Assembly: GCA_016930085.1 (NCBI GenBank)
Contig: JAFGHO010000018.1
Coordinates: forward strand, 62,001-126,000
DNA: 64,000 bases
Reading direction: 5' to 3'
From: Spirochaetales bacterium
GTDB lineage: Bacteria; Spirochaetota; Spirochaetia; SZUA-6; JAFGRV01
A program made the position numbers and the translations under genes. The stretch's first letter is position 1. The number at the start of each line of letters is the position of its first letter. This document shows positions 62,024-64,000 of this stretch, piece after piece. A model generated the notes under the pieces. The model saw only the letters and a list, made by a program, of their open reading frames with translations. It ran no database searches and had not been told where the DNA came from.

Positions 62024-62974
62024 TCAGATGTGTCCGTAGCCCAGTTTATCGACGACGACTTCGTTATGGACCCTGTCATTGAGATCGAAAAACCGGTCCC
62101 GGAACCTTCTCATCGGCCGTTCGTTCATCGTTTTTACCAGTAAATTCGGATGAAACTGAAAATAGACGGGTTTATCCTGATTGAGTATCGTGAGCTGCCG
62201 GTGAAACCTCAGTATTGGATTTTTCGGAAGCGGCAGATCGATATAGACCTGAAAATCGGGCTTATAGTATTTAACGAACAAGGTTTTCCCTATCGTGTTC
62301 TCGATGAGGAATCCTTCTTTTTGAAAGGTGATGTATTCGTTGATGATCTTCTTTCTTTCTATAGCTTTTGATCGCAGGGCTTCACTCGCCTTTGTCAGCG
62401 TTTCAACGATTTCACGCGCATCCGAAAGAACAATCGCCGTTTCTTTCTCCGGATCCTTCTCCTCTCGCTCCCTGAACCGTTCGAGCAGTTCCTCCGGGGT
62501 AAATCCGATATTCTCGAGCATGATCGCCGCGCTGATTTTCTCTTCACCGGGAATATCGTTTCCGATCATCCCGAACTCCTGTAAGCCTTGCCAGAGATTT
62601 CTCAAAAAACGGCTGTTTTTCACCGAATGCTTCAAATCCTCCAGGCTGATAATCCACGCTTCGTCCAAAGCTTTTCGCCCGAGGCGATCGTCTTTCCTTC
62701 TTCCAAGAAAACCGATTGTTTCGCCCCAAAGTTTTTCATAATTTTTCAAAACCAGTTTGCAGAAATGGTCCCGTTTTTTATTTGGATTGTTCACTTGATC
62801 TTTGACGATAGCCATAATCGCCTTGTTCAGGGGAATGGTTTTCCTTTCTTTTACCAGCATCACACTTCTTTCACACTGCATGATGCTGGGCAGAAAGAGC
62901 AACGGACTCAATGGCATATGTTGAATGATCCCGTGAGTGATGACGATTTCATCCAACGGATCCTTCTTTTTCAT
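62024..62974 (-). CDS. Unknown protein, mainly helical
   Basis: From ATG 62974 (M-K-K-K-D-P-L-D-E-I-V), which has GGGAGG about 9 bases upstream, it is 316 residues. No signal peptide or membrane helix. The first two thirds are helical and charged (for example E-E-L-L-E-R-F-R-E-R-E-E-K-D-P-E-K). The last third holds beta-type segments (T-L-F-V-K-Y-Y-K-P-D-F-Q-V-Y-I-D and P-V-Y-F-Q-F-H-P-N). I do not recognise the family. It lies between the PfkB gene and the frameshifted CsgG-like gene; it may have replaced the CsgG 3' end. Confidence 0.6.
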   Translation of the reverse strand: MKKKDPLDEIVITHGIIQHMPLSPLLFLPSIMQCERSVMLVKERKTIPLNKAIMAIVKDQVNNPNKKRDHFCKLVLKNYEKLWGETIGFLGRRKDDRLGRKALDEAWIISLEDLKHSVKNSRFLRNLWQGLQEFGMIGNDIPGEEKISAAIMLENIGFTPEELLERFREREEKDPEKETAIVLSDAREIVETLTKASEALRSKAIERKKIINEYITFQKEGFLIENTIGKTLFVKYYKPDFQVYIDLPLPKNPILRFHRQLTILNQDKPVYFQFHPNLLVKTMNERPMRRFRDRFFDLNDRVHNEVVVDKLGYGHI

Positions 62975-63029
62975 TATATCATCCTCCCTTTCTCCATATA
63001 TCCGTATAATGCGAGACAACGATTTCAAC

Positions 63030-63362
63030 GGTTATTGCATCGAGATGATCGGACCGCCGTTTCATCATCGGAAAGATCGCTCATCTGAAACTCGAGTTCT
63101 TCCAGGATCCGGTTTATTTTCTCGCGTTCTACAAGAATGAAACTGCGCGATCTGCTCATTTCGGTGACGAGAATATCCGAGGCCGAATCCGAAAGCCGTC
63201 TTTCCCCGTACTTTGTTTTATCTTTACTTCGATCACGGCAACAGTCAGTTGTTTTTCAAACCGAATATCGTATTCCGTCACTTTCGTTGTCTTCGTCGTG
63301 ATACAGCCAGAGGCGGTTACGACAAGAACCATCGCACAGACCGTCGCATGCATCTTTTTCAT
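63030..63362 (-). pseudogene. Frameshifted, truncated CsgG-like lipoprotein gene
   Basis: ATG 63362 (AAGGAG five bases upstream) opens a lipoprotein (M-K-K-M-H-A-T-V, lipobox V-T-A-S-G-C), which reaches Q-L-T-V-A-V-I-E-V as CsgG-family proteins do and then loses sense before a stop at 63156. In another phase of the same strand the sequence goes on without a gap: K-Y-G-E-R-R-L-S-D-S-A-S-D-I-L-V-T-E-M-S, then R-S-F-I-L-V-E-R-E-K-I-N-R-I-L-E-E-L-E-F, both typical of CsgG, up to a stop near 63020. So a frameshift lies near 63215-63230, and the C-terminal half of a CsgG protein is missing as well. It lies behind the GNA1162-like gene, its usual partner. Confidence 0.75.
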
Positions 63363-63378
63363 GTTCACTCCTTTCGTG

Positions 63379-63984
63379 TTACGGCTTCGGTATACTTCTC
63401 ACACTTGTCTGAACGACTTTTTCCATATGCTTGATCAATGGATGACTGTCGAGCGACTTCATGACGAGGTCATCGGCGACTTCATCCGCGGCGGTTTCGA
63501 TAACCGTATCGGGATTGAACACCAGTCTGCTTTCGCTGCTTTCCCTCTCATCCTCCCATACGGTGTTTCCCGAATATGCATCGACGATCCTGAAAGCGGC
63601 TTTGAATTTTTTCTCGAAATAAATCCCGAGCAGCACCCGTTTTGCCTCAATAATATCGCCGTACAAAAACGCATCCGCATCGATCTTTTCCCTCAACTCC
63701 ACGATCGTCACCGTCGGCAATTGACCGCCCTCGGTAATACCCAGTTCGTTCAGTCGCATGTCAATCTCATTCAAATCGACCAGATCATATTTTTTATTGC
63801 GTAACGTGCGGTACATGAGTGCCCGGGCAAACTTCTCCACGGATACATCCACACTTTCATTGGTAAAAGGAAGTACGGCAATCCTGCCCGGCGTCCAGCC
63901 GGGATCGAGAAATTTCGGCTTTGTCGCGCACCCCGCAAGCAAAAGCAGCGCAATCAGACTGCCCATACAGACCATTTTTCTCAT
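63379..63984 (-). CDS. GNA1162/DUF799-like lipoprotein
   Basis: A 201-residue lipoprotein with AGGAGGAAG before ATG 63984. Signal peptide with lipobox L-L-A-G-C (Cys19). The mature part has G-R-I-A-V-L-P-F-T-N-E-S near residue 33, L-N-E-L-G-I-T near 77, D-A-F-L-Y-G-D-I near 102 and V-D-A-Y-S-G-N-T-V-W near 132. This is the pattern of the GNA1162/DUF799 family, relatives of CsgG and TolB-like proteins that are usually encoded with a CsgG homologue and a DUF4810 protein. The partner CsgG-like gene directly behind it is broken. Its role is probably at the outer membrane in secretion or assembly. Confidence 0.8.
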   Translation of the reverse strand: MRKMVCMGSLIALLLLAGCATKPKFLDPGWTPGRIAVLPFTNESVDVSVEKFARALMYRTLRNKKYDLVDLNEIDMRLNELGITEGGQLPTVTIVELREKIDADAFLYGDIIEAKRVLLGIYFEKKFKAAFRIVDAYSGNTVWEDERESSESRLVFNPDTVIETAADEVADDLVMKSLDSHPLIKHMEKVVQTSVRSIPKP

Positions 63985-64000
63985 TTTTGTACTTCCTCCT

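Overview
The window reads as a chromosomal segment of a Gram-negative, envelope-rich bacterium, most plausibly a spirochaete or a close relative. The points in favour are several lipoproteins with relaxed lipoboxes, an AraC-type regulator with a membrane-bound sensor region beside a solute-binding lipoprotein, and many TPR, CARDB and PKD surface proteins. No rRNA or phylogenetic marker is present, so this is inference. I saw no tRNA, rRNA, CRISPR array or insertion sequence.

1-24.4 kb is a cell-surface polysaccharide locus. It holds a Wzx-type flippase, GT2 and GT4 glycosyltransferases, an AlgD-like nucleotide-sugar dehydrogenase, two parallel oxidoreductase/acetyltransferase/aminotransferase cassettes of the diacetamido-uronate (WbpB/D/E, WlbA) type, two polysaccharide-deacetylase-like proteins, two FemAB/GNAT-fold proteins, a WcaF-like acetyltransferase, an ACP-like protein without its serine, an asparagine synthase, an NAD-synthase-like protein, a Wzz-type chain-length protein, an AAA ATPase, and an initiating sugar transferase with a GGDEF-like N-terminus. 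No Wzy polymerase was recognised.

24.9-34.9 kb holds a SdiA-regulated-type propeller protein, a DUF4956 membrane protein and a VTC-domain protein; an orphan OmpR-type regulator; a divergent pair of extracellular solute-binding lipoprotein and membrane AraC regulator; and a secreted pectate lyase with an N-terminal dockerin-like module. The last three suggest use of plant polysaccharide.

34.9-46.3 kb is a run of secreted or surface proteins: two related CARDB proteins with Pro/Thr tails, the first lacking a normal 5' end; a YkgJ-type cysteine-cluster protein; and a three-gene envelope operon encoding a barrel/transglutaminase/TPR protein, a PKD lipoprotein with a Thr-rich repeat tail, and a FecR-like/TPR protein. 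46.6-48.9 kb is a dapF-lysA operon (diaminopimelate and lysine).

49.0-54.4 kb is the most interesting part: a four-gene RiPP cluster. A C39-peptidase ABC exporter and an HlyD-type adaptor are followed by a 72-residue double-glycine precursor whose core carries four X-Tyr-Gly-Ile motifs, and a radical SAM/SPASM enzyme fused to TPR repeats. The X-Tyr-Gly motifs suggest splicease (PlpX-like) chemistry that makes beta-amino-acid residues; this is a hypothesis.

54.4-64 kb holds malic enzyme, a Gfo/Idh oxidoreductase, a second asparagine-synthase homologue whose catalytic Cys is Ser, an AT-rich ATPase/TOPRIM-like pair (putative defence), a PfkB kinase, an unknown protein, and a GNA1162/DUF799-like lipoprotein beside a frameshifted CsgG-like gene.
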